A stretch of DNA of 64,000 bases from Actinomycetes bacterium (lineage in GTDB: Bacteria; Actinomycetota; Actinomycetes; Propionibacteriales; Nocardioidaceae). Positions 1 through 9,100 of the stretch are shown in pieces (position 1 is the first letter of the stretch; each line of letters opens with the position of its first letter). The notes beneath the pieces are model-generated. The model searched no databases. It had not been told where the DNA came from and saw nothing but the letters and a program-made list of their open reading frames with translations. A program made the translations under genes and the position numbers. The stretch is taken from contig JAEZEJ010000076.1 in assembly GCA_023417775.1 (NCBI GenBank), forward strand, positions 4,431 through 68,430, read 5' to 3'.

Positions 1-450
1 CACGAGCGAGTCCTCGGTGCGCCACGTGCCGATTCGGAGGATCGCGATGATCTCGTGCAGCGCCTCGGCCGCCATGGCATAGGGAGGGTCGAGGAAGACC
101 AGGTCATACGGCTCGGCGGGGGCTGAGGCGACGAAACGCTCGGCGGTCATCCGATGTACGCGCGCCGTCCGCGCCCCGAGTTCGCGCACATTGCGGCTGA
201 CGATGCCCGCCGTCTTGCCGTGCGACTCGACCAGATCGGCCGCGGCCGCGCCGCGAGAGAGCGCTTCGAGCGCCAGCGCCCCCGAGCCGGCGAACAGGTC
301 CAGCACCCGGACGCCCTCCCATCCGCCCAGCTCCGACGCGATCGAGGAGAACATCGCCTCGCGGACGCGATCGGTGGTGGGGCGCGTGTTCTGTCCCTCG
401 GGCGTGGCGAGCCGGCGACCGCCCCATGCTCCGGCGATGATCCGTGTCAC
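1..450 (-). CDS. rsmD: RsmD, 16S rRNA (guanine-N2-966) methyltransferase, C-terminus off the window
   Basis: The protein methylates G966 of 16S rRNA in the assembling 30S subunit using S-adenosylmethionine. Translating leftward from a GTG at 450 gives 150 codons without a stop: TRIIAGAWGGRRL at the N-terminus, a TDRVREAMF helix, the SAM-binding loop VLDLFAGSGALALEALSRG, and the catalytic motif DLVFLDPPYAM. These match the family in order and spacing, and only the last ~35 residues are missing. The GTG start overlaps the recG stop (GTGA), so the two are probably translationally coupled. This recG-rsmD adjacency is common in actinobacteria. Confidence 0.93.
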   Translation of the reverse strand, partial: MTRIIAGAWGGRRLATPEGQNTRPTTDRVREAMFSSIASELGGWEGVRVLDLFAGSGALALEALSRGAAAADLVESHGKTAGIVSRNVRELGARTARVHRMTAERFVASAPAEPYDLVFLDPPYAMAAEALHEIIAILRIGTWRTEDSLV

Positions 451-2588
451 GTGCGCTCCAGATAGTCGGCCTGCTGGGTCGCCTCGAGCTCCTCCACCGC
501 GCGGCGCAGCGCGGGCAGCTCGGCGAGCTCCGGATCCTGCGTGACCACGCGGTCGGCGTGGTCGCGCGCCTCGGCGATGACGTCCTCGTGTTTGACCACC
601 GAGAGCAGTTTGAGGCTCGACCGTCCTCCGGACTGGCGGGCACCGAGCACATCGCCCTCGCGCCGCAGGTCGATATCGTGCTGCGCGATCTGGAAGCCGT
701 CGGTGGTGGAGGCCACCGCGTCGAGCCGCTCGCGAGCGAGGGTGTCGCCCTGCGCCCCGGTGACGAGCAGACACAGTCCCGCGTGCTCGCCGCGACCGAT
801 GCGCCCCCGGAGCTGGTGCAGCTGCGAGAGCCCGAAGCGGTCGGCATCGAGGACCACCATGACGGTGGCATTCGGCACGTTGACACCGACCTCGATGACC
901 GTCGTGGCGACTAGGACATCGACGGCGCCCGCCGCGAAGGCGGCCATCTGAGTGTCCTTCTCGTCGGTGGGCATGCGGCCGTGCAGCATCGCGAGCCGCA
1001 GTCCGGACAGCGGCCCTTCGGTCAAGGCCTCGAAGACCTCGACCAATGAGGCCGTGCGCGGCTCATCGGCGGACGGGTCGGACTCCGTATCGCCGTCGCC
1101 GATCCGGGTCGTGACGACATAGGCCTGCCGGCCCTTCTCGACCTCCTCGCGGATGCGGGTCCAGGCCCGGTCGAGCCATGTCGGATGCTCGGCCAGCGCG
1201 ATGACCGTGGTCTGGATCGGCTGACGACCGCGCGGCAGCTCGCGCAGCGTGGATGTCTCGAGGTCGCCAAAGACGGTCATCGCCACGGTGCGCGGGATCG
1301 GCGTGGCGGTCATGACGAGCACATGGGGCGTCACCGCCGCGCGGTCCACCAGTGCGGCTCGCTGCTCGACGCCGAAGCGGTGCTGCTCGTCCACCACCAG
1401 CAGCCCCAGCTCGGCGAAGTCGACGCCCTCCTGCACGAGGGCATGCGTGCCGATGACGATGCCGGCCTCGCCGGACACGATGTCGAGCATCGTCTCCTTG
1501 CGTGCCTTGGCACCCATCGAGCCGGTCAGCAGGCGGACTCGGGTGGCCCCCTCGGCGCCGCCGAGCATGCCTCCCTTGGCCAGATCGCCCAGCTGCTCGG
1601 TGATGCTGTGGAAGTGCTGGGTGGCGAGCACCTCGGTGGGCGCCAGCAGCGCGGCCTGGGCTCCGGCATCGACCACCTGGAGCATGGCGATGAGCGAGAG
1701 GACGGTCTTGCCGGAGCCCACCTCGCCCTGCAGCAACCGGTGCATCGGATGCGGACGGGCGAGGTCGTCGCGGATCTCGGCCCGCACCTCCCGCTGCCCG
1801 GCCGTCAACTCGAAGGGCAGCCTCTCGATGAAACGGGCCGCCAGACCGCCGTCCCGCCAGGGTCGCGCGACCGCCGTCTCGATATCGAAGGCGCGGCGCC
1901 TGCGGGCGAAGATCGTCTGCAGCACGAAGGCCTCGTCGAAGCGCAGTCGCTGCTGCGCCTGCCGCCATTGGGATGCGCTCTGCGGCTGGTGTATCCCCTG
2001 CAATGCCGCAGCGTAGTCGGGCCAGCCCTTGGCGGCGACCAGGTCCGCCGGCAACGGATCGGCCGGCGCATCGAGCACCGCGAGCACCGTGTCGATGGTG
2101 CGTTCGAGCTCCCACGAGGCGATCGAGGAGGTGGCCGGGTACAGCGGGATGATGCCGCGCTGGAAGCTCGCGGTGTCGCCGCCGAGCTCGCGCATCACCG
2201 GGTGGGTCAGCTGCGGCTGTCCCCGGTACTCCCCCACGACCCCCGCGAAGAGCTGACGGGAGCCCGCCTCGAGGCGCTTGGCGATCCAGCGCTGGTTGAA
2301 GAAGGTCGCGGTGAGGTGGCTGCGCCCGTCCGTGATCCGCACCTGGGTGCGCGTCTTACGGCCCCCGGGGCCGAAGGGGAAGTTCTTCACGTCGACGACC
2401 TCGGCCACGAAGGTGACGTACTGGCCGACCTCGAGGTCGGCGAAGGAGTCGATCTGCTCCAGGTCGACATAGCGGCGCGGATAGTGCGTCAGCAGATCGC
2501 GGACCGTCTCCATGCCGAAGGTCTTGGCCAGTTTGTCCGCCGAGGCCTTGCCGACGACGGGCCCGAGTCGGGCGTCGAGATCGACCAT
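447..2588 (-). CDS. recG: ATP-dependent DNA helicase RecG
   Basis: This 713-aa superfamily 2 helicase remodels stalled replication forks and Holliday junctions. The N-terminal wedge/OB domain (roughly residues 1-200) includes THYPRRYVD and an OB stretch around VEVVDVKNFPFG. Walker A is GEVGSGKTV, DExx is VVDEQHRFGVEQR, motif III is MTATPIPRT, and the C-terminal half carries ATTVIEVGVNVPNA and HQLRGRIGRG. ATG 2588 was chosen because it shares one base with the upstream stop (TGATG) and begins with MVDLDARLGPVVGK, a normal RecG start. The frame stays open further upstream, but that part has no family resemblance. Confidence 0.96.
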   Translation of the reverse strand: MVDLDARLGPVVGKASADKLAKTFGMETVRDLLTHYPRRYVDLEQIDSFADLEVGQYVTFVAEVVDVKNFPFGPGGRKTRTQVRITDGRSHLTATFFNQRWIAKRLEAGSRQLFAGVVGEYRGQPQLTHPVMRELGGDTASFQRGIIPLYPATSSIASWELERTIDTVLAVLDAPADPLPADLVAAKGWPDYAAALQGIHQPQSASQWRQAQQRLRFDEAFVLQTIFARRRRAFDIETAVARPWRDGGLAARFIERLPFELTAGQREVRAEIRDDLARPHPMHRLLQGEVGSGKTVLSLIAMLQVVDAGAQAALLAPTEVLATQHFHSITEQLGDLAKGGMLGGAEGATRVRLLTGSMGAKARKETMLDIVSGEAGIVIGTHALVQEGVDFAELGLLVVDEQHRFGVEQRAALVDRAAVTPHVLVMTATPIPRTVAMTVFGDLETSTLRELPRGRQPIQTTVIALAEHPTWLDRAWTRIREEVEKGRQAYVVTTRIGDGDTESDPSADEPRTASLVEVFEALTEGPLSGLRLAMLHGRMPTDEKDTQMAAFAAGAVDVLVATTVIEVGVNVPNATVMVVLDADRFGLSQLHQLRGRIGRGEHAGLCLLVTGAQGDTLARERLDAVASTTDGFQIAQHDIDLRREGDVLGARQSGGRSSLKLLSVVKHEDVIAEARDHADRVVTQDPELAELPALRRAVEELEATQQADYLERT

Positions 2589-4177
2589 CACTCGACCGCG
2601 ACGAAGAGGGTGTACTTCTCTTGCCCGCCCTCGTGGACGATCACATCGACATGGGGCTGTTCGGCCGCGAGATGGTCCTCCAGACCGGAGATCAGCTCCT
2701 CGGGGCATCCCTCCCCCACGACGAGGGTGACCATGTCGGCGCTCGGCGAGTCGAGCCGGGCGAGCACCTCGCGGGCGACCGCGAGCTGGTCATCGCCGAT
2801 CACCGCGAAGTCTCCGCCGACGACACCGAGGATGTCGCCGACGCGGCACGGACCTGCCATCGTGATGCCCGACTCCGTGGCGATCGTGACCGCACCGTGC
2901 TTGGCATGCGCAGCCGCCGCGGACATCGCCACGACATCGTCGTCGAAGTCGCGGGCGGGATCGTGCACGGCGAGGGCGGCGAGCGCCTGGACCTGCGCAT
3001 GCGTCGGGAGCACCGCGACCCGGACGCCGGTGTCGCGCAGCTCCTTGGCCGCGGCCTCGAAGGGCCGGACGTGTCCGTGGCGATTCGGCAAGACGATGAC
3101 CTCCTCGGCGTCGAGGATATGCATCGCCTGCGACATCTCCGTGCTCGACAGCGGCCGCCCGGCGGTGAACTCGACGGCCACCGCGCCTGCCTCCCTCGTC
3201 AGCTCGGCCAGGCCCGCCCCGGTGACCGCGCTGACGACCACCCGTCGCTGCGCCGGATGGACGGCACGACCGGTCTGATCGCCGAAGTGCGTCACCTGGA
3301 TGCGATGGGGCCGACCGGCGACGATCCCCGCCTCGATGGCCGCCCCGGCATCGTCCACGTGGACGTGCACATTCCACAGGTCGTCGCCGCCGACGATCAC
3401 CAGCGAGTCCCCCAGCGGGGCGAGCGCCTCGCGGAGCGGGCCGATCGCCTCCGCGGCGGCATCGAGCAGGTACATCACCTCATAGGCGGGACCATCGACC
3501 GGCGCGTCCCCGGTGTGCGAGGACGGGGCGGCGACCGGCGAGACCGACGGAGCCGGAGCACGACCCGTGACGACCCGCACGGTGGCCTCCAGAACGACCA
3601 CGAGGGCCCGGCCCCCGGCATCGACGACCCCGGCACGGGCGAGGAGCTCCATCTGGCCGGGAGTGGCGGCGAGCGCGGTCCGCGCGGCATCGGCGGCGGA
3701 CTCGAAGACCCGACGCGGAGCGATGCCCTGCTCGGCAGAGGCCCGAGCCCCCTCCGCGGCCGCCCTCGCGACCGTGAGGATCGTGCCCTCCTGCGGATCC
3801 CCGACCGCCGCATAGGCCGCGCGAGATGCCGATGCGAAGGCCTCGGCGAGGTCCGCCGCCGTGACGACGTCACCCCGCCACAGCGGCTCGACGCACGCGC
3901 GCAGCAGCTCGGCGATGATGACCCCGCTGTTGCCCCGCGCCCCCACCAGCAGCCCCCGCGTGTAGGCCCGGGCGGCCTCTCCCGCCTCGGTCCCGGCCGG
4001 CAGCGTGTCCAGGGCATCGCAGCCGGCTTGAAGGGTCAGATAGACATTGGTGCCGGTATCGCTGTCCGGTACGGGGAAGACATTCAACGCGTCGATCTCC
4101 GAGCGCGCAGAGGCCATCGCCTGGGCGCACGCATCGGCCCAGTGGCGAAGGCGCGAGGCGTCGAGCGAGAGCGGCAT
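2588..4177 (-). CDS. DAK2/DegV-like fusion protein, FakA-type (fatty acid or dihydroxyacetone kinase-like)
   Basis: At 529 aa this matches the two-part YloV/FakA architecture. The N-terminal DhaL-type phosphotransferase domain has NVFPVPDSDTGTN (the Mg-ATP coordinating Asp cluster) and GARGNSGVI near residues 35-110. The C-terminal part has DAEEVIVLPNRHGHV and ends in EKYTLFVAVE. In Firmicutes FakA phosphorylates FakB-bound fatty acids. No fakB-like DegV gene lies nearby, so the substrate here is inferred only. It sits directly upstream of recG with a one-base stop/start overlap, a conserved actinobacterial pairing. Confidence 0.88.
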   Translation of the reverse strand: MPLSLDASRLRHWADACAQAMASARSEIDALNVFPVPDSDTGTNVYLTLQAGCDALDTLPAGTEAGEAARAYTRGLLVGARGNSGVIIAELLRACVEPLWRGDVVTAADLAEAFASASRAAYAAVGDPQEGTILTVARAAAEGARASAEQGIAPRRVFESAADAARTALAATPGQMELLARAGVVDAGGRALVVVLEATVRVVTGRAPAPSVSPVAAPSSHTGDAPVDGPAYEVMYLLDAAAEAIGPLREALAPLGDSLVIVGGDDLWNVHVHVDDAGAAIEAGIVAGRPHRIQVTHFGDQTGRAVHPAQRRVVVSAVTGAGLAELTREAGAVAVEFTAGRPLSSTEMSQAMHILDAEEVIVLPNRHGHVRPFEAAAKELRDTGVRVAVLPTHAQVQALAALAVHDPARDFDDDVVAMSAAAAHAKHGAVTIATESGITMAGPCRVGDILGVVGGDFAVIGDDQLAVAREVLARLDSPSADMVTLVVGEGCPEELISGLEDHLAAEQPHVDVIVHEGGQEKYTLFVAVE

Positions 4178-4222
4178 GCACCGAGGTTAGCGGGCGATTC
4201 GCGTCCGGTGTGCACCGTCGGC

Positions 4223-4228
4223 TATCCT
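4223..4228 (+). promoter_or_regulatory. candidate -10 element of rpmB
   Basis: TATCCT lies 80 nt upstream of the rpmB start in the short gap divergent from the FakA-like gene. No convincing -35 hexamer is visible at 16-18 nt, so the call rests on the -10 match and its position. Confidence 0.35.
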
Positions 4229-4307
4229 AGAGAGGTTGTCTGCCGGCCTCGTGTCGCGCAGACTCCGACTTTCGACAATCATCAACGAGATTTCAGGAGT
4301 GGTCGCT

Positions 4308-4493
4308 GTGGCAGCGGTCTGTGATGTGTGCGGTAAGGGCCCCGGGTTCGGCCACAACGTCTCGCACTCGCACCGGCGCACGAAGCGTCGTTTCGACCCC
4401 AACATCCAGCGCGTGCGCGCCGTCGTCGACGGAACGCCCACGCGTCTGAACGCCTGCACCGGCTGCATCAAGGCGGGCAAGGTCACCCGCTGA
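4308..4493 (+). CDS. rpmB: 50S ribosomal protein L28
   Basis: This 61-aa ribosomal protein starts at a GTG ([15 protein letters not shown]), 8 nt after an AGGAG Shine-Dalgarno sequence at 4295-4299. It has the hallmark [13 protein letters not shown] and paired cysteines (CDVC near the start, CTGC near the end), so it is the zinc-binding C+ form rather than a zinc-independent paralogue. A strong terminator follows at once, so it is probably monocistronic. Confidence 0.97.
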   Translation: MAAVCDVCGKGPGFGHNVSHSHRRTKRRFDPNIQRVRAVVDGTPTRLNACTGCIKAGKVTR

Positions 4494-4519
4494 CCTCCTC
4501 CTGTCTCCGGTGAGACGAG

Positions 4520-4548
4520 AACGGCGAACGCACCTCGCGTTCGCCGTT
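4520..4548 (+). terminator. intrinsic terminator after rpmB
   Basis: A perfect 12-bp stem (AACGGCGAACGC paired with GCGTTCGCCGTT) around a 5-nt loop is followed by TCTGTTCT. It lies 26 nt after the rpmB stop. Confidence 0.85.
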
Positions 4549-4568
4549 TCTGTTCTAGGGTCGGGCTT

Positions 4569-5990
4569 ATGCCTGACCCTCTCCACGCCTTCGCCGATGA
4601 CGCGCTCGGCGACCTCGACGCCGTCGGCCTCGCTGCCGCCATCCGTGCCGGCGAGCTGAGCCCTCGGGAGGCCGCCGAGGCGGCCGTGGCCCGGGTCGAC
4701 GCCGTCGCCGAGCTGTCCCCCGTGGCCTTCGACGACCGCGAACGCGGTCTCAAGCGCGCCGTCGATCCGTCCTGGCGGCCCGACGCGCCGCTCGCCGGCG
4801 TGCCCACCTTCGTCAAGAACAACACCGAGTTCGCAGGCGTCCCCACGCGGCACGGCTCGGCGGCGACCCCGTCGCGCGCGGCCCTGGAGGACGAGCCCTT
4901 CACCCGGCAGTTCCTCTCGACCGGTCTCAACGTGCTCGGGGCCTCGACGCTGCCGGCCTTCGGCCTGACGGCCACGACCGAGTTCGACGACCGTGCACCC
5001 ACCCGCAATCCGTGGAATCCGGAGTTCTCCTGCGGAGCATCGTCCGGTGGCTCGGCGGTCCTCGTCGCCAGCGGCGCGGTGCCGATCGCCCACGCCAATG
5101 ACGGCGGCGGCTCTATCAGGATCCCTGCCGCGGCGTGCGGCCTGGTGGGCCTGAAGCCCACCCGGGATCGCCTGGTGAAGGCGGCCCAGGCCCAGGGCAT
5201 GCCGGTCGACCTGATCTCCAATGGCGTCGTGACGCGCACCGTCCGCGACACGGCGCACTTCCTGGCCGGGGCCGAGCGTCATCGCCCGACCACACGGATG
5301 CCGTTCCTCGGACTCGTCGAGGGCCCCTCGGAACGGCGGCTGCGCATCGGTCTCATCGACACCCCCATCACCGGCAATGCGCTCGACGACGACACCGCCC
5401 GGGCGCTCACCGAGACGGTGGAGTTGCTGACCGATCTCGGTCACGACGTGGTCCCCGTTCCGCTGCCGGTCGACCGCTCGTTCATCGGGCACTTCACTCA
5501 CTACTGGAGCATGCTCGCGTTCGCCATCGCCAAGAACGGCAAGAAGATGTTCGGCACGGCCTTCGAGCCCGCCGAGCTGGACCCGTTCACGAGCGGGCTC
5601 GCCAAGGGCTTCCTCCGCAATGCCTGGCGGACGCCGGGGGCGATCGCGGCGCTCTCACGCAGTGCGCGTCGCTACCACGGGGCCTTCGCCCAGGTCGATC
5701 TGATCTGCTCCCCGACCCTCGCCCACACGACGCCGCGCATCGGCTACCTGGACCCGGCGGGCGACTTCGAGGAGATCTTCGACCGGCTGGTGCACTATGT
5801 CGCGTTCACGCCGCTCAACAACGCCTCGGGCGGCCCGGCCATCAGCCTCCCGCTCGCCCAGAGCTCGGAGGGCCTGCCGATCGGCATCCACTTCTCCGCC
5901 GACCACGCCGATGAGCGCACCCTGCTCGAACTGGCCTATGAGCTGGAGGCCGCCGAGCCCTTCGCCCGGATCCAGGACCTCAGGGAGTGA
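4569..5990 (+). CDS. amidase-signature family hydrolase
   Basis: This 473-aa protein hydrolyses an amide bond by the Ser-cisSer-Lys mechanism. The three catalytic elements are present in order: Lys in FVKNN (about residue 84), the Gly/Ser-rich loop GASSGGSAVLVASG, and the nucleophile region NDGGGSIRIPA, followed by GLVGLKPTRDR. It is a full-length family member; GatA is unlikely because no gatB or gatC is adjacent. The gntR regulator follows 78 nt later, and the pair faces the amino-acid catabolic operon. A role in releasing an amino acid from an amide precursor for that pathway is plausible but unproven. Confidence 0.85.
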   Translation: MPDPLHAFADDALGDLDAVGLAAAIRAGELSPREAAEAAVARVDAVAELSPVAFDDRERGLKRAVDPSWRPDAPLAGVPTFVKNNTEFAGVPTRHGSAATPSRAALEDEPFTRQFLSTGLNVLGASTLPAFGLTATTEFDDRAPTRNPWNPEFSCGASSGGSAVLVASGAVPIAHANDGGGSIRIPAAACGLVGLKPTRDRLVKAAQAQGMPVDLISNGVVTRTVRDTAHFLAGAERHRPTTRMPFLGLVEGPSERRLRIGLIDTPITGNALDDDTARALTETVELLTDLGHDVVPVPLPVDRSFIGHFTHYWSMLAFAIAKNGKKMFGTAFEPAELDPFTSGLAKGFLRNAWRTPGAIAALSRSARRYHGAFAQVDLICSPTLAHTTPRIGYLDPAGDFEEIFDRLVHYVAFTPLNNASGGPAISLPLAQSSEGLPIGIHFSADHADERTLLELAYELEAAEPFARIQDLRE

Positions 5991-6026
5991 ATGCAACACT
6001 GTATGCGTGGTAGCACGCACTAGAAT
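5991..6026 (+). promoter_or_regulatory. gntR promoter with operator-like motif
   Basis: The motif ATGCAACACTGTAT (5991-6004) has the partial symmetry ATnCA-N4-TGnAT and is followed by the -10 hexamer TAGAAT (6021-6026). The motif occupies the expected -35 region, as in an autorepressed GntR gene. Closely related 14-mers occur at 19231-19244 and 19333-19346 on the opposite strand. A short inverted repeat, TGCGT/ACGCA, lies between the motif and the -10. Confidence 0.55.
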
Positions 6027-6068
6027 CCGGGCGAGATCAACGTCGCCGCGAAAGGCACGAAACCCCCG

Positions 6069-6707
6069 ATGACCGAACCCACCGTCTCACTGACATCCGA
6101 GGCCCATCGACGGATCCGCGCAGGCATCATCGAGGGCCGGATCCGCCCGAACATGCACTTGGTCGCCGCATCGCTCGCGCAGGAGCTGAACATCTCCCGC
6201 ACGCCGGTTCGCGAAGCGCTCCAGATCCTCGCCGCCGAAGGACTGGTGACGGCGACCGGGCGGGGATACATCGTTCGCGAGCACAGCAGTAAAGAGATCC
6301 GTCACATCTACGAGGTCCGTGCAGGACTCGAGGAGATCGCCGCACGGCTCACCGCCGAGCGCGCCTCCGATGATGAGATCGCCGCGATCGCCGCGATCGG
6401 CGCACACACCTCGGAGGCAGCGGTGTCGCCCCGGGAGGTCATCGTCGATCTCAACGACGCCTTCCACGAGGCGATCATGGTCGCGACGGGCAATCCCCGG
6501 CTCCTGGAGATCAACCGACGCAACTCCGAGCACTTCTTCAACTACAAGATCGCCAAGCTCTACAGCCAGGAGGAGGCCGAGGCGGCGATCGCCGGCCATG
6601 CGCGGATCATGGAAGCGATCAGTAATCGCGATCCCGATGCCGCCGGCGCGGCCGCCCGTGAGCATGTCCTCGAGGCCCTCGAGGTGACATTGCTCAAACT
6701 GCGCTGA
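6069..6707 (+). CDS. GntR-family regulator, FadR/VanR (FCD) subfamily
   Basis: At 212 aa this is the usual size. The N-terminal winged helix (residues ~10-75) contains IRAGIIEGRIRPN and LAQELNISRTPVREALQILAAEGLV, the GntR recognition helix. The all-helical FCD ligand domain follows, with IYEVRAGLEEIAARL, a metal/ligand-type DLNDAFHEAIM segment and GHARIMEAI. Such regulators usually sense carboxylates or amino-acid derivatives. It ends 3 nt from the stop of the convergent livF. Motifs shared between its own promoter and the E1a/usp intergenic region make it the likely local regulator of the catabolic operon. Confidence 0.9.
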   Translation: MTEPTVSLTSEAHRRIRAGIIEGRIRPNMHLVAASLAQELNISRTPVREALQILAAEGLVTATGRGYIVREHSSKEIRHIYEVRAGLEEIAARLTAERASDDEIAAIAAIGAHTSEAAVSPREVIVDLNDAFHEAIMVATGNPRLLEINRRNSEHFFNYKIAKLYSQEEAEAAIAGHARIMEAISNRDPDAAGAAAREHVLEALEVTLLKLR

Positions 6708-6710
6708 GGC

Positions 6711-7427
6711 TCACGCCACGCCCAGGTAGAGACGGCCGATCGCCGGATCGGCGAGGATATCGGCGGCCCGGCCGTCCATCGCGAGCTTCCCGGCGACCAG
6801 CACCACCCCGTAGTCGGAGATCTCCAGCGACTGCACGGCGTTCTGCTCCACGAGGAAGACCGTCACCCCGTGCAGATCCCGCGTGGCCCGCACGGCGTCG
6901 AACATCGAGTCCATCATCGCCGGTGAGAGGCCGGCGGAGGGCTCATCCAATAGCAAGGTCGTCGGACTCGTCATCAGTGCGCGGGCCAGGGCCAGCAGCT
7001 GCCGCTGGCCGCCTGACAGCGACTCCGCACGCGAGCGACGCTTGGCCGCGAGCTCGGGATAGGTGTCGAGCAGATCGGCCACCCTTTCGCGCCGCCGTCG
7101 ACGGGACAGGGAGGCCCCGCCCACCTCCAGGTTCTCCACCACGGTCAGCGGGCCGAAGACATTCGCCAGCTGCGGAACGAAGGCCACCTGATGCCGTGTC
7201 ACCCGGCGATGGGCCGATATCCCGCTCACCTCGACGTCGTCGACGACCACAGAACCCGAGGTATAGGGTGCCTGTCCGATCACGGTACGCAGGAGCGTGC
7301 TCTTGCCGGAGCCGTTCGGGCCGATCACCGTCGTGATCGCCTTCGTCGGGACGTGCACGTCGATGTCCTGCACGACCGGCACATCCTTGACGTAGCCGGC
7401 GGTCACACCACGCAGATCGATACTCAT
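6711..7427 (-). CDS. livF: branched-chain-type amino acid ABC transporter ATPase LivF
   Basis: This 238-aa protein is the second ATPase of a Liv-type importer. It has Walker A GPNGSGKST, signature LSGGQRQLLALARAL, Walker B TLLLDEPSAGLSP and the switch-region VEQNAVQSLEI. The start ATG 7427 follows GAGGAG and gives the typical N-terminus MSIDLRGVTAGYVKDVPVV. It is the last gene of the operon, one nucleotide after livG. The cargo is not proven by sequence; Liv-type systems carry branched-chain and other amino acids, amides or aromatic acids. Confidence 0.93.
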   Translation of the reverse strand: MSIDLRGVTAGYVKDVPVVQDIDVHVPTKAITTVIGPNGSGKSTLLRTVIGQAPYTSGSVVVDDVEVSGISAHRRVTRHQVAFVPQLANVFGPLTVVENLEVGGASLSRRRRRERVADLLDTYPELAAKRRSRAESLSGGQRQLLALARALMTSPTTLLLDEPSAGLSPAMMDSMFDAVRATRDLHGVTVFLVEQNAVQSLEISDYGVVLVAGKLAMDGRAADILADPAIGRLYLGVA

Positions 7428-7428
7428 C

Positions 7429-8217
7429 TCAGGACTCCTCGTTCGTACGGGTGATCGCGGCACTGCCGCTGCGTCCCAGGTACGCCTCCAGCACCTCAGG
7501 GTGCTCGGACAGCTCCGCCGGCGGGCAACAGGCGATGATCCTCCCCCGATCGAGGACGTACACCCGATCGCAGACATCGGTGATGAACCTCATGTCGTGC
7601 TCGACCGTCAGCAACGTGATGCCCTCGGACTGCAGACCGCGCAGGTGCTCGGCGAGCTCGAGCCGCAGGCTCGGGTTGACGCCGGCGGTCGGCTCATCCA
7701 GCAACAGGATCGTGGGATCGCCCATGAGTGCCATCCCGAGGCTCAACAGCTTCTGCTGTCCACCGGAGAGCTTGCCTCCCGGATGTTCGGCCAGCCCATC
7801 GAGTTTGATGCGCTCGAGGATCCCCCACGCCTTGGCGACCGCGGCCGCCTCCTCGGCACGGACGCCCTTGCGACCGAAGACCGACCCCCGGATGGTCTCC
7901 CCCTTGCTGAGCCTCCCTCCCACCAGCATCAGGTCCATGACGCTCATCCGAGTCGGAAGGTTCGCATGCTGGAAGGTCCGGACGAGTCCGAGCTTGGCGA
8001 TGTCCCACGGCTCCTTGCCCGTCACCTTCCGACCGGACAGCTCCACCGAGCCCTTCTCCCCGGTCTCGAAGCCCGACACGACATTGAGCAGCGTGCTCTT
8101 CCCCGAGCCGTTGGGTCCCACGAGACCGACCGACTCCCCGGCGCCGACCTCGATCGACGCGCCGTCGAGCGCGGCGACACCCGCGAAATGCTTGACGATC
8201 CTGTCAGCGACGAGCAT
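7429..8217 (-). CDS. livG: branched-chain-type amino acid ABC transporter ATPase LivG
   Basis: This 262-aa ATPase pairs with LivF under the LivHM permease. It has Walker A GPNGSGKST, the Q-loop region VRTFQHANL, signature LSGGQQKLLSLGMAL, Walker B ILLLDEPTAGVNP and switch VEHDMRFI. The LivG-specific stretch between the Q-loop and the signature is present, making it longer than LivF. It overlaps the end of livM by 14 nt. Confidence 0.93.
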   Translation of the reverse strand: MLVADRIVKHFAGVAALDGASIEVGAGESVGLVGPNGSGKSTLLNVVSGFETGEKGSVELSGRKVTGKEPWDIAKLGLVRTFQHANLPTRMSVMDLMLVGGRLSKGETIRGSVFGRKGVRAEEAAAVAKAWGILERIKLDGLAEHPGGKLSGGQQKLLSLGMALMGDPTILLLDEPTAGVNPSLRLELAEHLRGLQSEGITLLTVEHDMRFITDVCDRVYVLDRGRIIACCPPAELSEHPEVLEAYLGRSGSAAITRTNEES

Positions 8218-9100
8218 GAGCCGTCCTCACTTTCTCCGGGACCAGGCCCTCGGTTCGGGTCAGCAGGAAGACGAGGAGCACGACCCCGACGATGAGGATC
8301 CGCACGCCGGCGGCCTGATCGGCGGACAGATCGAAGATCCCCCGCAGGAATCGGGTCCCGTCGTACAGCACGGTGACCAGCACCGCACCGACGACGGCCC
8401 CCTTCACACTGCCCAGCCCTCCGACGACGATCATGGTGAAGATCAAGAAGGTGGCGAACGGCAGCAGCTGGGTGGGCCCCATGAACGAGATGTACATCGC
8501 GTAGAAGCCACCGGCGACGGCCGCCATGACCGCGGCCAGGGCCATCATCCGTGTCTTGGCGCTGACGACATTGTGCCGAAGGCTCGCGGCGAGGGCTGGG
8601 TTCTCCCGGATCAGGACCAGGACGCGTCCGTACTGGCTCTCGCGCACGCGGTGGGCGCACATATAGGCCAGCGCGACGAGCGCCAGGGCCGTCAGCATCG
8701 TGGCCACGCCGCGAGTCGTGCCGGACAGGCTCGTCCAGAGCCCCGAGACACCGCCGATACCCTGCGCACCGCCGGTCAGGCCGTTCTCGTTCAACGCGAC
8801 GAGCCGGACGAGTTCCGCGAGCGCCAGTGTCGCGATGGCCCAGTAGTGACTGGCCAGGGTCCGGCCCAGCCGCCCGACGAGCGCGCCGGCGATCCCCGCC
8901 AGCAGTGCGCCCACGGCGAAGCCGATCGGCCAGGGCACTCCCCTCGCGTCCAGGATCGCGACGCTGTAGGCGCCGATGCCCACGAAGGCCACCTGCCCGA
9001 AGTTGAGCATCCCGGTGACGCCGACCTGGAGGTTCAGGCTGATCGCCTGGATCGCGTACACGGCGGCGAGCACCGTGACGCCGATGAGGAAACTAGCCAC
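8204..9100 (-). CDS. livM: branched-chain-type amino acid ABC permease LivM
   Basis: This 298-aa polytopic membrane protein is one half of the importer channel. The N-terminal repeat has AISLNLQVGVTGMLNFGQVAFVGIGAYS, and the EAA-like loop is around ENPALAASLRHN. Later hydrophobic segments include IVVGGLGSVKGAVVGA, the permease signature. It lies between livH (8-nt overlap) and livG (14-nt overlap), so translation is probably coupled. Confidence 0.92.
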   Translation of the reverse strand: MASFLIGVTVLAAVYAIQAISLNLQVGVTGMLNFGQVAFVGIGAYSVAILDARGVPWPIGFAVGALLAGIAGALVGRLGRTLASHYWAIATLALAELVRLVALNENGLTGGAQGIGGVSGLWTSLSGTTRGVATMLTALALVALAYMCAHRVRESQYGRVLVLIRENPALAASLRHNVVSAKTRMMALAAVMAAVAGGFYAMYISFMGPTQLLPFATFLIFTMIVVGGLGSVKGAVVGAVLVTVLYDGTRFLRGIFDLSADQAAGVRILIVGVVLLVFLLTRTEGLVPEKVRTAHARR

